A stretch of DNA of 64,000 nucleotides from an uncultured Ruegeria sp. GTDB lineage: Bacteria; Pseudomonadota; Alphaproteobacteria; Rhodobacterales; Rhodobacteraceae. Shown here in pieces: positions 44,228 through 53,504 of the stretch (positions within the stretch are counted from its first letter, which is position 1; every line of letters begins with the position of its first letter). The notes under the pieces were generated by a model, which did no database searches, was not told the origin of the DNA, and saw nothing but the letters and a program-made list of their open reading frames with translations. Both the position numbers and the translations under genes were made by a program. Where the stretch lies: assembly GCF_947504215.1 (NCBI RefSeq), contig NZ_CANNGO010000004.1:272264-336263 (forward strand), given 5' to 3'.

Positions 44228-45319
44228 ATGAAACCAACAAAAACCTTACTGACGGCTGCTGCTCTGGCGACGGCGGCGGGCAGCCTGTCTGCCGAAGAGA
44301 TGACCATCGTGTCCTGGGGCGGCGCTTATTCCAATTCACAGCTGAAGGCCTATCACGAGCCCTATTCGGAAAAGACAGGTGTCACCATCCTGAATGACGA
44401 CAGTTCGGCAGAAGCGGTGGCAAAGCTGCGCGCCATGAACGAAGCGGGCAACATCACGTGGGATGTGGTTGACGTCGTGGCTGCTGATGCGATTCGTCTG
44501 TGCGACGAAGGTCTGGCGATGGAAATCGACCCGGACACCATGCTGGCGGCAGCACCTGATGGCACATCCGCCGCAGATGATTTTGGTGACCTGCTCGTCA
44601 GCGACTGCTTTATTCCGCAGATCGTTTACTCGACCACTTTCGGGTATCGCACCGATATGGTGGGTGACACCCCGCCAACCGATATCTGCGCCGTTTTCGA
44701 TCTGGAAACCTATCCGGGCAAGCGTTCGCTGGAAAAGCGCCCGATCAATAACATGGAATGGGCGCTACTGTGTGACGGCGTAGCCAAGGACGACGTTTAT
44801 AGCGTTCTGGAAACCCCTGAAGGTCAGGATCAGGCGTTGGCCAAGCTTGGCACTATCAAAGACAGTGTCGTTTGGTGGTCTGCCGGTGCGGACACACCGC
44901 AACTTCTGGCGGATGGCGAGGTAGTCATGGGCTCGACCTACAACGGTCGTCTATTCAGCGTGATCGAAGAGCAGAAGCAACCTGTAGCCATGCTGTGGGA
45001 CGCACAGGTGTTCGATCTGGATGGTTGGATCATCCCGGCAGGCCTGAGCGAAGAGCGTCAGAAACGCGCGCTGGACTACATCATGTTCGCAACCGACACC
45101 CAGCGTCTGGCAGATCAGGCCAAGTACATCTCGTACGGTCCGGCCCGCGCATCTTCGGCTCCGCTGGTTGGTCAGCACGCCGACCTGGGCATCGAAATGT
45201 CGCCGCATATGCCGACCGATCCGGAAAACGCCAAGAACACGTTCCTGTATAACTACGAGTTCTGGGCAGATTACCGTGACGACATCGACGCCAAATTCCA
45301 GGCGTGGCTGGCGCAGTAA
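44228..45319 (+). CDS. periplasmic binding protein of the polyamine-type ABC importer (PotD/PotF-like)
   Basis: A 363-residue secreted protein with signal peptide MKPTKTLLTAAALATAAGSLSA. The mature part opens MTIVSWGGAYSNSQLKAY, matching spermidine/putrescine-binding proteins, with DVVDVVAADAIRL, VIPAGLSEE-like and ATDTQRLADQAKYISYG blocks later. The Asp and Trp residues typical of cation binding are present, but the ligand is not readable. It is followed by a GC-rich hairpin (45346-45365) before the permease genes, an arrangement that usually boosts binding-protein yield. Confidence 0.88.
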   Translation: MKPTKTLLTAAALATAAGSLSAEEMTIVSWGGAYSNSQLKAYHEPYSEKTGVTILNDDSSAEAVAKLRAMNEAGNITWDVVDVVAADAIRLCDEGLAMEIDPDTMLAAAPDGTSAADDFGDLLVSDCFIPQIVYSTTFGYRTDMVGDTPPTDICAVFDLETYPGKRSLEKRPINNMEWALLCDGVAKDDVYSVLETPEGQDQALAKLGTIKDSVVWWSAGADTPQLLADGEVVMGSTYNGRLFSVIEEQKQPVAMLWDAQVFDLDGWIIPAGLSEERQKRALDYIMFATDTQRLADQAKYISYGPARASSAPLVGQHADLGIEMSPHMPTDPENAKNTFLYNYEFWADYRDDIDAKFQAWLAQ

Positions 45320-45345
45320 GCGCCGCTTGCATTGATAAATCTGTC

Positions 45346-45365
45346 GAGGGCGGTGCGCCGCCCTC
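45346..45365 (+). promoter_or_regulatory. intercistronic hairpin after the binding-protein gene
   Basis: Perfect 8-bp stem GAGGGCGG/CCGCCCTC around TGCG, 26 nt past the stop codon of the binding protein and before the permease gene. It has no T-tract, so partial termination or mRNA 3'-end protection is more likely than full termination. Confidence 0.6.
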
Positions 45366-45392
45366 TGACCCAAGAAAAACCAAGGGGCAACG

Positions 45393-46667
45393 ATGACTGA
45401 CGCAAGCCAAAACGCGGGACCTATGCTGGCAGCGGACGGTACACCGCTAAAGCAGTCGCTGGCGCGTTCTCTACGACGGCAAAAGCTGCGTGCATTGCTA
45501 CTTGTGGCCCCTCTGCTTCTGTTCGTGATGTTTTCCTTTATCGTCCCGATCGCCTCGATGCTATTCCGCTCGGTTGAAAACGGCATTGTAGAAAACACGC
45601 TTCCGTTGACCGTCCAAGCGCTGAGCAAATGGGACGAACAAAGCGGCGAATTGCCGGAAGAAGACGTCTACGATGCGTTTGTCCGCGATATGGTCGTTGC
45701 CATCGACAACAAACAGCACACCCGATTGGGATCGCGTCTGAACTACGAAGAAACCGGTATGTCTTCGATGTTCCGCAGGTCCGGTCGTCAGCTGAATAAG
45801 CTGGACCCCGAAACCGACGGCCCGTTCAAGGACCAACTGATCGAGATTCACGACGGCTGGGGCGATCCAAAGACCTGGGCCGTGATCAAAACCCACTCAC
45901 CGGCGGTCACCAACGGCTATTTCCTGAACGCTGTGGACATGCGCCGCACACCCGAAGGCGCGCAATCACAGCCCGAAGACAAGCAGATCCTGATTAAGTT
46001 GTTTGGCCGAACGTTGTTCATGTCACTGGTGATTACCGCGTCCTGTATCCTGTTGGCCTACCCGGTGAGCTACCTTTTGGCGACCTTGCCGATGCGTGTG
46101 TCGAACCTGCTGATGATCCTGGTGCTATTACCGTTCTGGACATCCTTGCTGGTGCGAACGTCAGCTTGGAAGGTTATGCTGCAACAACAAGGTGTGATCA
46201 ACGATACGCTGGTCTGGCTTGGGCTTGTCGCCGATGATGCCAGGCTGATCATCATCAACAACCAGATCGGCACGATCATCGCCATGACACACATCCTGCT
46301 GCCGTTCATGATCCTGCCGATGTATTCCGTAATGCAGACGATACCGCCATCTTATACACGCGCGGCAAAGTCCATGGGCGCAACCAACTGGACGACGTTC
46401 TGGCGTATCTACTTCCCGCAATCCATTCCTGGGATTGGCGCGGGCTCGATCCTCGTCTTTATTCTGGCGATCGGCTATTACATCACGCCCGAGATCGTTG
46501 GCGGCACCAAAGGTGTCTTCATTTCGAACCGGATCGCCTATCACATCTCGTCCTCGCTGAACTGGGGGTTGGCTGCCGCCCTGGGCACGATCCTGTTGGC
46601 GGTCGTACTGCTGCTCTACTGGGTCTACGACAAGATCGTGGGCATCGATAACGTGAAGTTGGGATAA
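45393..46667 (+). CDS. ABC importer permease (PotB-like) with a large periplasmic insertion
   Basis: A 424-residue permease. The first helix (LLLVAPLLLFVMFSFIVPIA) is separated from the rest by about 150 polar residues (roughly 65-200), absent from ordinary PotB proteins of about 280-300 residues. The core helices and EAA-like loop (TRAAKSMGATNWTTFWRIYF) follow. The insertion is probably periplasmic and may contact the binding protein. It is 5 nt upstream of the second permease gene. Confidence 0.86.
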   Translation: MTDASQNAGPMLAADGTPLKQSLARSLRRQKLRALLLVAPLLLFVMFSFIVPIASMLFRSVENGIVENTLPLTVQALSKWDEQSGELPEEDVYDAFVRDMVVAIDNKQHTRLGSRLNYEETGMSSMFRRSGRQLNKLDPETDGPFKDQLIEIHDGWGDPKTWAVIKTHSPAVTNGYFLNAVDMRRTPEGAQSQPEDKQILIKLFGRTLFMSLVITASCILLAYPVSYLLATLPMRVSNLLMILVLLPFWTSLLVRTSAWKVMLQQQGVINDTLVWLGLVADDARLIIINNQIGTIIAMTHILLPFMILPMYSVMQTIPPSYTRAAKSMGATNWTTFWRIYFPQSIPGIGAGSILVFILAIGYYITPEIVGGTKGVFISNRIAYHISSSLNWGLAAALGTILLAVVLLLYWVYDKIVGIDNVKLG

Positions 46668-46672
46668 TCAAG

Positions 46673-47884
46673 ATGGCAGCACTTACACCGATATCCCGCA
46701 AACCCATGTCCGTGGTCCTGCCGACCGTGGCGCTGGCTGGTGCTTTTGCCGGCATGTTTGTCGGAGCCGGCAACGGATCGATCCCCTTGGGCATTCTGGG
46801 CGGCGCTGTTCTGATGACAGGCTTGGCTTGGGTCTTTATCAACGTTCTCAAGAACGAACAGATGGCGCGCTGGATCACTATTCTGGCCTTTGGGATCGCC
46901 GGTATTCTACTGTCAGGTCCGATGGGCGGCGTTCTGGGTCTGCTGGGCGGCTGGTTCTTTGCTTGGTTTATCTATTGGTTGTACGAAGGGCGGTACCGCC
47001 AAAAGCTGCTGCCCTACCTGACGGCGAAACAGGTTTTTTATCACTATCTGTTCCGGGTGATCTGTGGCGCGATCTTTGTCTTTCTGATCACGCCCATCCT
47101 TGTGGTCCTGCCTCTGTCGTTCAACGCGCAGGACTTCTTCACCTTCACGCCCGAGATGCTGCGGCTGGACCCCGAAGGGTACTCACTCAAGCATTACCGT
47201 GACTTCTTCACCAACAATGAATGGCAGCGCAGCTTCAAAAACTCGCTGATCATTGCGCCCATCGCCACCGTCATTTCGGTGTCGCTTGGCACATTGGCGG
47301 CGATCGGGCTCAGCCAATCCCATGTGCCGGGTCGGCGCGCAATTATGGGCATTTTGATATCCCCCATGATTGTACCCCTGATCATCTCGGCCACGGGCAT
47401 GTTCTTCTTCTACAGCGACATCGGGCGGTTCCTGGAGGGTACACTGGGTATGAACAAGAACTTTGTGGGCTATCTGAAGGTCATCCTTGCTCATGCCGTT
47501 TTAGGCATTCCCTTTGTGATCATCACTGTGACTGCCACACTGGTCGGCTTTGACAGGTCCCTGACACGCGCTGCCGCCAATATGGGGGCTGGTCCGGTGC
47601 GCACGTTCTTTTCGATCCAGATGCCGCTGATCCTGCCAGGTGTGATCTCGGGCGGGTTGTTCGCCTTCATCACCTCGTTCGATGAGGTTGTCGTGGTGTT
47701 GTTTGTGGGATCGGCCAGCCAGAAAACGCTGCCATGGCAGATGTTCACTGGCCTGCGTGAACAGATCAGCCCGACCATTCTGGCCGTGGCAACGATCCTT
47801 GTGGTGCTGTCCATCGGGCTGCTGGCAACGGTCGAGTTGCTGCGGCGGCGGTCGGAACGCTTGCGGGGTCTCTCACCTGCTTGA
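46673..47884 (+). CDS. ABC importer permease (PotC-like) with an extra N-terminal membrane region
   Basis: A 403-residue permease; ordinary PotC proteins are about 260-280 residues. The first 125 residues hold three or four added helices (for example VLPTVALAGAFAGMFVGAG and GILGGAVLMTGLAWVFINVL). The standard permease core then begins near FRVICGAIFVFLITPILVVL. The EAA-like loop is RAAANMGAGPVRTFFSIQMP. It pairs with the PotB-like subunit. The following 162-nt gap before creatinase is rich in hairpins. Confidence 0.86.
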   Translation: MAALTPISRKPMSVVLPTVALAGAFAGMFVGAGNGSIPLGILGGAVLMTGLAWVFINVLKNEQMARWITILAFGIAGILLSGPMGGVLGLLGGWFFAWFIYWLYEGRYRQKLLPYLTAKQVFYHYLFRVICGAIFVFLITPILVVLPLSFNAQDFFTFTPEMLRLDPEGYSLKHYRDFFTNNEWQRSFKNSLIIAPIATVISVSLGTLAAIGLSQSHVPGRRAIMGILISPMIVPLIISATGMFFFYSDIGRFLEGTLGMNKNFVGYLKVILAHAVLGIPFVIITVTATLVGFDRSLTRAAANMGAGPVRTFFSIQMPLILPGVISGGLFAFITSFDEVVVVLFVGSASQKTLPWQMFTGLREQISPTILAVATILVVLSIGLLATVELLRRRSERLRGLSPA

Positions 47885-47914
47885 CGGGGCATCCTGTCTG
47901 ATCTAACGATTCAC

Positions 47915-48020
47915 CCGCTCACCCCAGTCGCGATGGCGTCGCGGCATCATCGGGGGTGAGCGGCTCTCGGACCCCGAGACCGCCTGTCCTGAACGCCGGG
48001 ACATGTGGCCGGGTATTGCC
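47915..48020 (+). promoter_or_regulatory. hairpin-rich leader region upstream of creatinase
   Basis: Three stem-loops can be drawn. The first has arms CCGCTCACCCC (47915-47925) and GGGGTGAGCGG (47953-47963). The second is CTCGG-ACC-CCGAG, with start at 47966. The third is GCCGGG paired with CCCGGC near 48012-48030. The first may terminate the importer transcript; the series may also form a structured leader. No known riboswitch consensus is recognised. Confidence 0.45.
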
Positions 48021-48046
48021 GCCCGGCATAGATGAGAGACCAAAAG

Positions 48047-49267
48047 ATGAGTGATACATCAAACCGCCCCGAATTCTTCACCTGTCACAACGGCGAAAAA
48101 GCCGCCATGCCGTTCAGCAAAGACGAATACGCACGCCGATTGGCTGCGCTGCGATCGATCATGGCAGCCCGTGATATTCCCGCAGTGCTGCTGACCTCGA
48201 TGCAGAACATCGCCTATTACTCGGGCTTTCTGTACTGCTCGTTCGGGCGTCCGTATGGCTGCGTGGTCACGCAAGATGCCTGCACGACTGTCTCGGCCAA
48301 TATCGATGCTGGTCAACCGTGGCGACGTTCGGTCGATGACAACGTCATCTACACCGACTGGAAACGCGACAATTACTGGCGCGCGGTCGCCGACCTGATC
48401 GAAGGTGCCAAGCGCATTGGGATTGAAGGCGACCACATGACGCTTGCCGCCCGCGACACCGCGTTGGCAATGCTGGGAGCGCCGGAGTTGGTCGATATCG
48501 CGCCGGACACGATGGCGGCGCGCATGATCAAGTCAGCCGAAGAGATCGCGTTGATCAAAGGCGGTGCTCATACCGCTGACGTCGGCGGCGCCGCCATCCA
48601 TGCGGCAATCCGCGAAGGCGTAACTGAGATCGAGATTGCGATCGCAGGCCGCGATGCGATGGAGGCGGAAATCGCCCGTGCCTACCCCGATGCCGAATAT
48701 CGCGACACCTGGGTGTGGTTCCAATCCGGTCTGAACACCGACGGCGCCCATAACCCGGTGACAAAACGCGCACTGCAAAAGGGCGATATTCTGTCGCTGA
48801 ACACGTTCCCAATGATCTCGGGCTACTACACCGCGTTGGAGCGCACACTGTTTCTGGGTGAACCGGACGCCGACAGCCTGCGCCTGTGGAAAGCCAACGT
48901 GGCAGCGCATGAGCTGGGCCTGAGCCTGATCAAGCCCGGTGCCACCTGTTCCGACATTACTGCTGAAATCAACCGCTTCTTCGCGGATGAAGGCCTGCTG
49001 CAATACCGATCCTTCGGGTACGGTCATTCATTCGGCATCCTCAGCCACTATTACGGGCGCGAAGCCGGGCTGGAATTGCGCGAAGACATCGACACCGTGC
49101 TTGAGCCGGGCATGGTTGTCTCGATCGAGCCAATGTTGTGGATCCCCGAAGGCCAACCCGGCGCAGGCGGCTACCGCGAACACGATATTCTGGTTGTTGA
49201 GGAAGGCGGGGCCGAAAACATCACCGGCTTCCCGTATGGACCGGGCCACAATATCATCGGAGCGTAA
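48047..49267 (+). CDS. creatinase (creatine amidinohydrolase)
   Basis: A 406-residue M24-fold enzyme from the ATG at 48047 that is recognisably close to characterised bacterial creatinases. Shared blocks are YYSGFLYCSFGRPYG, SANIDAGQPWRRSVDDN, TWVWFQSGLNTDGAHNPVT, SLNTFPMISGYYTALERTLF and FGYGHSFGILSHYYGREAG (residues about 320-340). Creatinases use His and Glu residues and do not need the two metals of aminopeptidases. It hydrolyses creatine to sarcosine and urea. It follows the polyamine-type importer, so creatine or a related guanidino compound is a candidate substrate for both. A terminator follows 6 nt after the stop. Confidence 0.92.
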   Translation: MSDTSNRPEFFTCHNGEKAAMPFSKDEYARRLAALRSIMAARDIPAVLLTSMQNIAYYSGFLYCSFGRPYGCVVTQDACTTVSANIDAGQPWRRSVDDNVIYTDWKRDNYWRAVADLIEGAKRIGIEGDHMTLAARDTALAMLGAPELVDIAPDTMAARMIKSAEEIALIKGGAHTADVGGAAIHAAIREGVTEIEIAIAGRDAMEAEIARAYPDAEYRDTWVWFQSGLNTDGAHNPVTKRALQKGDILSLNTFPMISGYYTALERTLFLGEPDADSLRLWKANVAAHELGLSLIKPGATCSDITAEINRFFADEGLLQYRSFGYGHSFGILSHYYGREAGLELREDIDTVLEPGMVVSIEPMLWIPEGQPGAGGYREHDILVVEEGGAENITGFPYGPGHNIIGA

Positions 49268-49273
49268 GTTTCG

Positions 49274-49295
49274 GGTGGGGCCGTCTGGCCCCACC
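49274..49295. terminator. bidirectional hairpin between convergent creatinase and ureohydrolase genes
   Basis: Perfect 9-bp stem GGTGGGGCC (49274-49282) and GGCCCCACC (49287-49295) around GTCT. It fills the 30-bp gap between two convergent stop codons. Confidence 0.75.
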
Positions 49296-49297
49296 AA

Positions 49298-50251
49298 TTA
49301 CCGCCGAGCGCGTTCGTGGAAGATGAAGCCCAGAAAGTTCAGTAACAGCTGCGCCGCCAGAATCTGCGTGCTTTCCGTCGGATCATAGGCCGGAGCGACT
49401 TCGACCAGGTCGATGCCAACGACATCCCCGCGTTTGGCAAGCCCCTGTAGAATCTCCAACACGTCGTAATAGAGAAACCCACCATGGCTGGGCGTCCCGG
49501 TGCCCGCAGCGATAGACGGGCAAAACGCGTCGATATCTATCGTCACGTAGTACCGCGCACCTGCAGGAATGCGGTCCAGCACTGCCTCAGGCCCCAATTG
49601 CCGGACCTGACGGACGGAAAGGATATCCGATCCGCGGGCGCGGGCATCCTCGTAGCCTTCTTTTGCCGTTGACGACACGTTGCGAATGCCCAACTGGGTC
49701 ATCCCCGAAACATACTCCTTTTCGATGGCCCGCCGCATCGGGTTTCCGTGCCCGTTGGTGACACCATGGCGTTCATCAACAAAATCAAGGTGCGCATCGA
49801 TTTGCACTACGTGGATGGGACCATGTTTGGCGCAGTCATCCGCAAAGGCCGAAATGCAAGGAATGTTGACGGAATGGTCGCCACCGATAACCAGCGGCAA
49901 CGCGCCGGCATTCAATATCTTACGGACGCCAAATTCGATGTTCTGGTGGCTCTCATCCGTTTTGGTGTGGATGATATCCGCATCCCCCAGATCGACCATC
50001 CGCACCGAGCCATCAAGGTAGGTCGCATCGTCTTCGTGATCATAAGCCCCAGCATGCCCAAAGCTGAACAGGGTCGAGGCGTCACGGACCGCTCGTGGGC
50101 CAAACCGCGCACCCGCGCGCCATTGCGTCCCGAAATCAAAAGGCGCGCCCAGAATGCACACATCGGCGTCAATGCTGTCCCAATCTTCCACATAGGGAGA
50201 TTTTCCAAATGTCGCGATCCCCGTGAACGGTAGGTTCAACCTGCCAGACAT
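49298..50251 (-). CDS. agmatinase/guanidino-acid ureohydrolase family protein
   Basis: A 317-residue arginase-superfamily enzyme from ATG 50251 (MSGRLNLPFTG). Binuclear Mn ligands appear in GGDHSVN, DAHLD and DIDAFCPS. Length and motifs fit agmatinase, guanidinobutyrase or guanidinopropionase, which release urea from guanidino compounds; related Ni enzymes cleave guanidine. It faces creatinase and lies downstream of a GntR regulator on the same strand (122-bp gap). The neighbourhood favours a guanidino substrate other than arginine, but this is inference. Confidence 0.88.
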   Translation of the reverse strand: MSGRLNLPFTGIATFGKSPYVEDWDSIDADVCILGAPFDFGTQWRAGARFGPRAVRDASTLFSFGHAGAYDHEDDATYLDGSVRMVDLGDADIIHTKTDESHQNIEFGVRKILNAGALPLVIGGDHSVNIPCISAFADDCAKHGPIHVVQIDAHLDFVDERHGVTNGHGNPMRRAIEKEYVSGMTQLGIRNVSSTAKEGYEDARARGSDILSVRQVRQLGPEAVLDRIPAGARYYVTIDIDAFCPSIAAGTGTPSHGGFLYYDVLEILQGLAKRGDVVGIDLVEVAPAYDPTESTQILAAQLLLNFLGFIFHERARR

Positions 50252-50373
50252 ATATCCATGATTTTGCACTCTCTGTCCCTTCGACGGTTTTCTCAGGCAC
50301 TCTAGGAGAATTTCGAGGGCCGAGCGCTAAGATTTTGCAAGCGGCGCGCATTTTTGAACAGGCCGGTCGACAC

Positions 50374-51054
50374 CTAGGTCCGATCGGGTTCCCGTCTTGA
50401 CGCGATCATCTCCAGCAACTGATCTTTCGTGCGCTGGATGTGACGCACCAAAAGCTGGCAAGCCTCATCTGTCTGGCCTGATTTTGCCAGTTCCAAAAGC
50501 TCCTGATGCTCTTTCTTGGCCGGGGCACGCTGCTTCATCACGCTCAGGTGCATTCGGACATAACGGTCCGACTGCAGGCTGATGCGATCCAGCACTTCAC
50601 AAGTCAGGTGCCGACCTGAGGCCGCGTATAGTGCAGAATGATACCGGTGGTTCAGGGCGCCCCATGTTCCAACGTCGTTGCCATCATATGACGTCTCCAT
50701 CTCGACCAGAACCCGTTCGCAATTCGCGATGTGTTGCGGTGTCATATTCGGAATCGATCGGCGAAACAGATCCTCTTCGATCAGGCATCTCAGATCAAAA
50801 ATTTCGCCAATTTCTTCCAGAGAATGCTTGGTTACAGATCCGCCCCGGTTATTGGCCCATTGGACCAACCCTTCAGCGCTAAGACGCTTCAGCGCTTCCC
50901 GGATTGGCATGCGCGATACGTCATATTCCTCAGCCAGGGCTTCCTGACGGATGGTTTCCCCTTCTGCAATCTCGCCGCTCAGAATCCGTTCGCGCAGGTC
51001 GTTTGCAATAACGTCCGGAAGGCTTTGCTTGGCAATCACGCGTTTCCCGGACAT
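50374..51054 (-). CDS. GntR-family (FCD) regulator
   Basis: A 226-residue regulator from ATG 51054, which has AGGAGG five nt upstream. The winged helix-turn-helix contains RERILSGEIAEGETIRQEALAEEYDVSRMPIREAL (residues about 22-56) and a FCD domain follows (LRCLIEEDLFRRSIPN, LNHRYHSALYAASG, HQELLELAKSG). The genes upstream on the same strand encode hydroxyproline-type catabolism, so it probably senses such an intermediate. Control of the ureohydrolase is also possible. Confidence 0.87.
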   Translation of the reverse strand: MSGKRVIAKQSLPDVIANDLRERILSGEIAEGETIRQEALAEEYDVSRMPIREALKRLSAEGLVQWANNRGGSVTKHSLEEIGEIFDLRCLIEEDLFRRSIPNMTPQHIANCERVLVEMETSYDGNDVGTWGALNHRYHSALYAASGRHLTCEVLDRISLQSDRYVRMHLSVMKQRAPAKKEHQELLELAKSGQTDEACQLLVRHIQRTKDQLLEMIASRREPDRT

Positions 51055-51150
51055 CTCAGCCTCCTGTCGTGGTGTGGTTTTGCCGACCACAGCAATGCAA
51101 GTTGAGTACAGGGATCGCAGTCATTTCACTGAAATCAAATTTCACCACTG

Positions 51151-52176
51151 TTACACCCCCCAGGTATCCGACAACCGATAACCGCCGGGCCAGGGGTCTT
51201 CCGGATCAAGCATGTGTTGGTGAATTCCAGTGATCCAGCCACGGCCGCTGATCTCGGGAATAACTGCAGGTCGGTTGCCCACTTCCGACGTGTCTACGAT
51301 TTGTCCCACAAATCGCGAGCCGATAATTGAAACGGCCTCAAAACTCTGCCCACGTACAATCTCACCTTTGGCATGCATCAGCGCCAGCCTTGCTGATACG
51401 GCTGTCCCGGTGGGTGAGCGATCAACCTTCCCCGGCTGGATCGCGACAGCAGATTTACCGGTCAAACCGGTGTCTGATTGGGTCAGTGGCCCGCAGAAAG
51501 CACAGAACGAGATATGATCCCAATCGGGGTTTTCGGGATGCGTGAACCCAAGCTGTTCGTTGGCAGCATTGGTAATTGCCACACCCAACCGGGCGATGTC
51601 ACGTGCTTCGCACTCAACGATTTCAAAGCCAAGGGACTTGGCATCAACGACCACGAAACTGTCGCCGCCATAGGCTGTGTCGACAGTTATGGATCCCAGA
51701 CCCGGAACGTCCAAGGACACCGAAATCTTGTCGACAAAGCTGGGTAGGTTTTGCACGAAGATGCGTTCGGCCTTGCCTTTTTTGCATTCCGCCCGAACGC
51801 GGACCAGACCACCCGGCGCTTCAAGCACCAGATGGGTTTCCGGTTCCCGCATCGGAATGATCCCACCGTCAAGCAACACAGTCGCAACACAAATCGAGTT
51901 CGACCCGGACATAGGTGGCGTGTCTTCGGGCTCCATAATGATCCACGCCGCATCCGCGTCGGGATGTTTGGGCGGAACCAGTAGGTTCACATGGCGGAAC
52001 ACACCACCGCGAGGTTCGTTCAGCACCAAGTTCCTGAGCGTCTCATCCTGCGCGATAAAGGTTCTTTGATCCCAAAGCGTATCCCCCGGCGGAGGAGTGA
52101 CGCCGCCGACAATGACGTCACCAACTTCGCCCTCGGCATGCGCGGAAATGACATGAATGGTCTTACAACTGCGCAT
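51151..52176 (-). CDS. proline-racemase-family protein with Ser/Thr in place of both catalytic Cys
   Basis: A 341-residue member of the proline racemase/4-hydroxyproline epimerase superfamily. The first catalytic position is Ser90 in MSGSNSICV (racemases have MCGHG) and the second is Thr256 in DRSPTGTA (racemases have DRSPCGT). Loss of one Cys is known in trans-3-hydroxy-L-proline dehydratases; loss of both makes racemisation unlikely. Dehydration of a hydroxyproline isomer is a plausible role. It is 14 nt downstream of the FAD oxidase gene in the same operon as a normal Cys/Cys epimerase. Confidence 0.85.
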   Translation of the reverse strand: MRSCKTIHVISAHAEGEVGDVIVGGVTPPPGDTLWDQRTFIAQDETLRNLVLNEPRGGVFRHVNLLVPPKHPDADAAWIIMEPEDTPPMSGSNSICVATVLLDGGIIPMREPETHLVLEAPGGLVRVRAECKKGKAERIFVQNLPSFVDKISVSLDVPGLGSITVDTAYGGDSFVVVDAKSLGFEIVECEARDIARLGVAITNAANEQLGFTHPENPDWDHISFCAFCGPLTQSDTGLTGKSAVAIQPGKVDRSPTGTAVSARLALMHAKGEIVRGQSFEAVSIIGSRFVGQIVDTSEVGNRPAVIPEISGRGWITGIHQHMLDPEDPWPGGYRLSDTWGV

Positions 52177-52190
52177 GTGAATCCTCCGTA

Positions 52191-53441
52191 TCAGAAGCGG
52201 GACGCCGCAAAAGGCGACAGATCAATGGTCGGTGTGGCGTTCGTCACCAAATCTGCCACAAGCTCTGCTGTTCCTGCGGATTGAGTCAGCCCCAAATGGC
52301 CGTGTCCAAAGGCGTATACTACTGCTGGAGTGTTTGCCGATCTGTCGATCACCGGAAGACTGTCCGGCAATGATGGGCGGAACCCCATCCATTGAGTGCC
52401 ACCACCAATGTCGAGATCAGGCAGAAACTGTCCCGCTTTTGCCAAAAGCGCGTCGGCGCGTTTGTAGTTCGGCGCCAGTTCAAGGCCGCCCAGCTCGACC
52501 GCGCCTCCGACCCGAACACCGTCATTGATCCGTGAAACGACAAACCCGTGCCCGCCAAAAGTCAGATGGGTGCGCAGGTCAAACGCCCCTTGTGGCAGGG
52601 TCGTATTGTAACCACGCTCGGTTTCCAGCGGGATGTGGTCGCCAAGATGCTTCGCCAACCTATGAGACCAAGCGCCAGCGGCAACGACGACCTGACGTGC
52701 CCGGACATCGCCACTTGGTGTACTTAGAACCACACCATCTTCCACCGGCGTCAACGCGGTGATCTGAGTGACATCAATCGGACCCCCACGGGTTTGGAAT
52801 TGTAACGCGAGATGCTGGGTCCATTTTTGCGGATCAACAGTGTTCAACCAGGTCGGCGTAAAGCCTGCATGGGTGAAGCGGCGATTTAGCCCGGGCTGAA
52901 TCTCGGCGATTGCGTCCGGGCTGTGCAGAAGTTCAAACGGGATGCCGCGTGTCTTGCGCAAGTCCCAATCCTTTTCACTTGCGCGAAACTCAACCTCTCC
53001 TTCGAATAGCTGCAACTGGCCATCGCGCTGTATCAGAGCTTCGCCATCCACATCGGCGATTTGCCGTTCAAGCGCTGCGCGAGAATGATCCATAAGGGCA
53101 GATTGCGCATTGATCGAAACCTCATAACGATCACGCCAGCTTGCGCGCCAGAACCTGAGCATCCAGGGGGTTATGTTCAAAGCATAGGCCGGTGGAACGG
53201 ACAGGGGGCCCAGCGGATCCAGCAGCCATTTCGGCGCCTTGCGCATGATGCCGGGTTTGGCCAATGGTTCGATTTCAGCAAAGGCAAAGGCTCCGGCATT
53301 GCCACGCGACGCGCCAGCGGCAATTCCTTCGCGGTCCAGCACAAGTACATTGCGACCCCGTTTTTGTAGCTCGAGCGCTGTGCTGATGCCGATGATACCG
53401 GCACCGATCACCACAATATCGTTCTCTGTTTCAAGCCGCAT
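52191..53441 (-). CDS. FAD-dependent D-amino acid oxidase/dehydrogenase (DadA-type)
   Basis: A 416-residue flavoenzyme with an N-terminal Rossmann motif [20 protein letters not shown] and a matching C-terminal FAD contact block ([17 protein letters not shown]). The middle region includes [19 protein letters not shown]. It is DadA-like, and in hydroxyproline clusters such enzymes oxidise cis-4-hydroxy-D-proline to pyrroline-4-hydroxy-2-carboxylate. It lies between the two proline-racemase-family genes, downstream of the 4-hydroxyproline epimerase and DapA-family genes. The substrate follows from context. Confidence 0.88.
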   Translation of the reverse strand: MRLETENDIVVIGAGIIGISTALELQKRGRNVLVLDREGIAAGASRGNAGAFAFAEIEPLAKPGIMRKAPKWLLDPLGPLSVPPAYALNITPWMLRFWRASWRDRYEVSINAQSALMDHSRAALERQIADVDGEALIQRDGQLQLFEGEVEFRASEKDWDLRKTRGIPFELLHSPDAIAEIQPGLNRRFTHAGFTPTWLNTVDPQKWTQHLALQFQTRGGPIDVTQITALTPVEDGVVLSTPSGDVRARQVVVAAGAWSHRLAKHLGDHIPLETERGYNTTLPQGAFDLRTHLTFGGHGFVVSRINDGVRVGGAVELGGLELAPNYKRADALLAKAGQFLPDLDIGGGTQWMGFRPSLPDSLPVIDRSANTPAVVYAFGHGHLGLTQSAGTAELVADLVTNATPTIDLSPFAASRF

Positions 53442-53504
53442 AGTGTTGTTCCGCCGAAGAGGAGGGATCGCAGGAGCCGCTGACAGATCGGCACCCGGCG
53501 GGCG

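Noticed and set aside
47915..48020. Guanidine riboswitch upstream of creatinase
   Set aside because: The hairpins do not show the ACGR-type loops or conserved core of guanidine riboswitches that I know.
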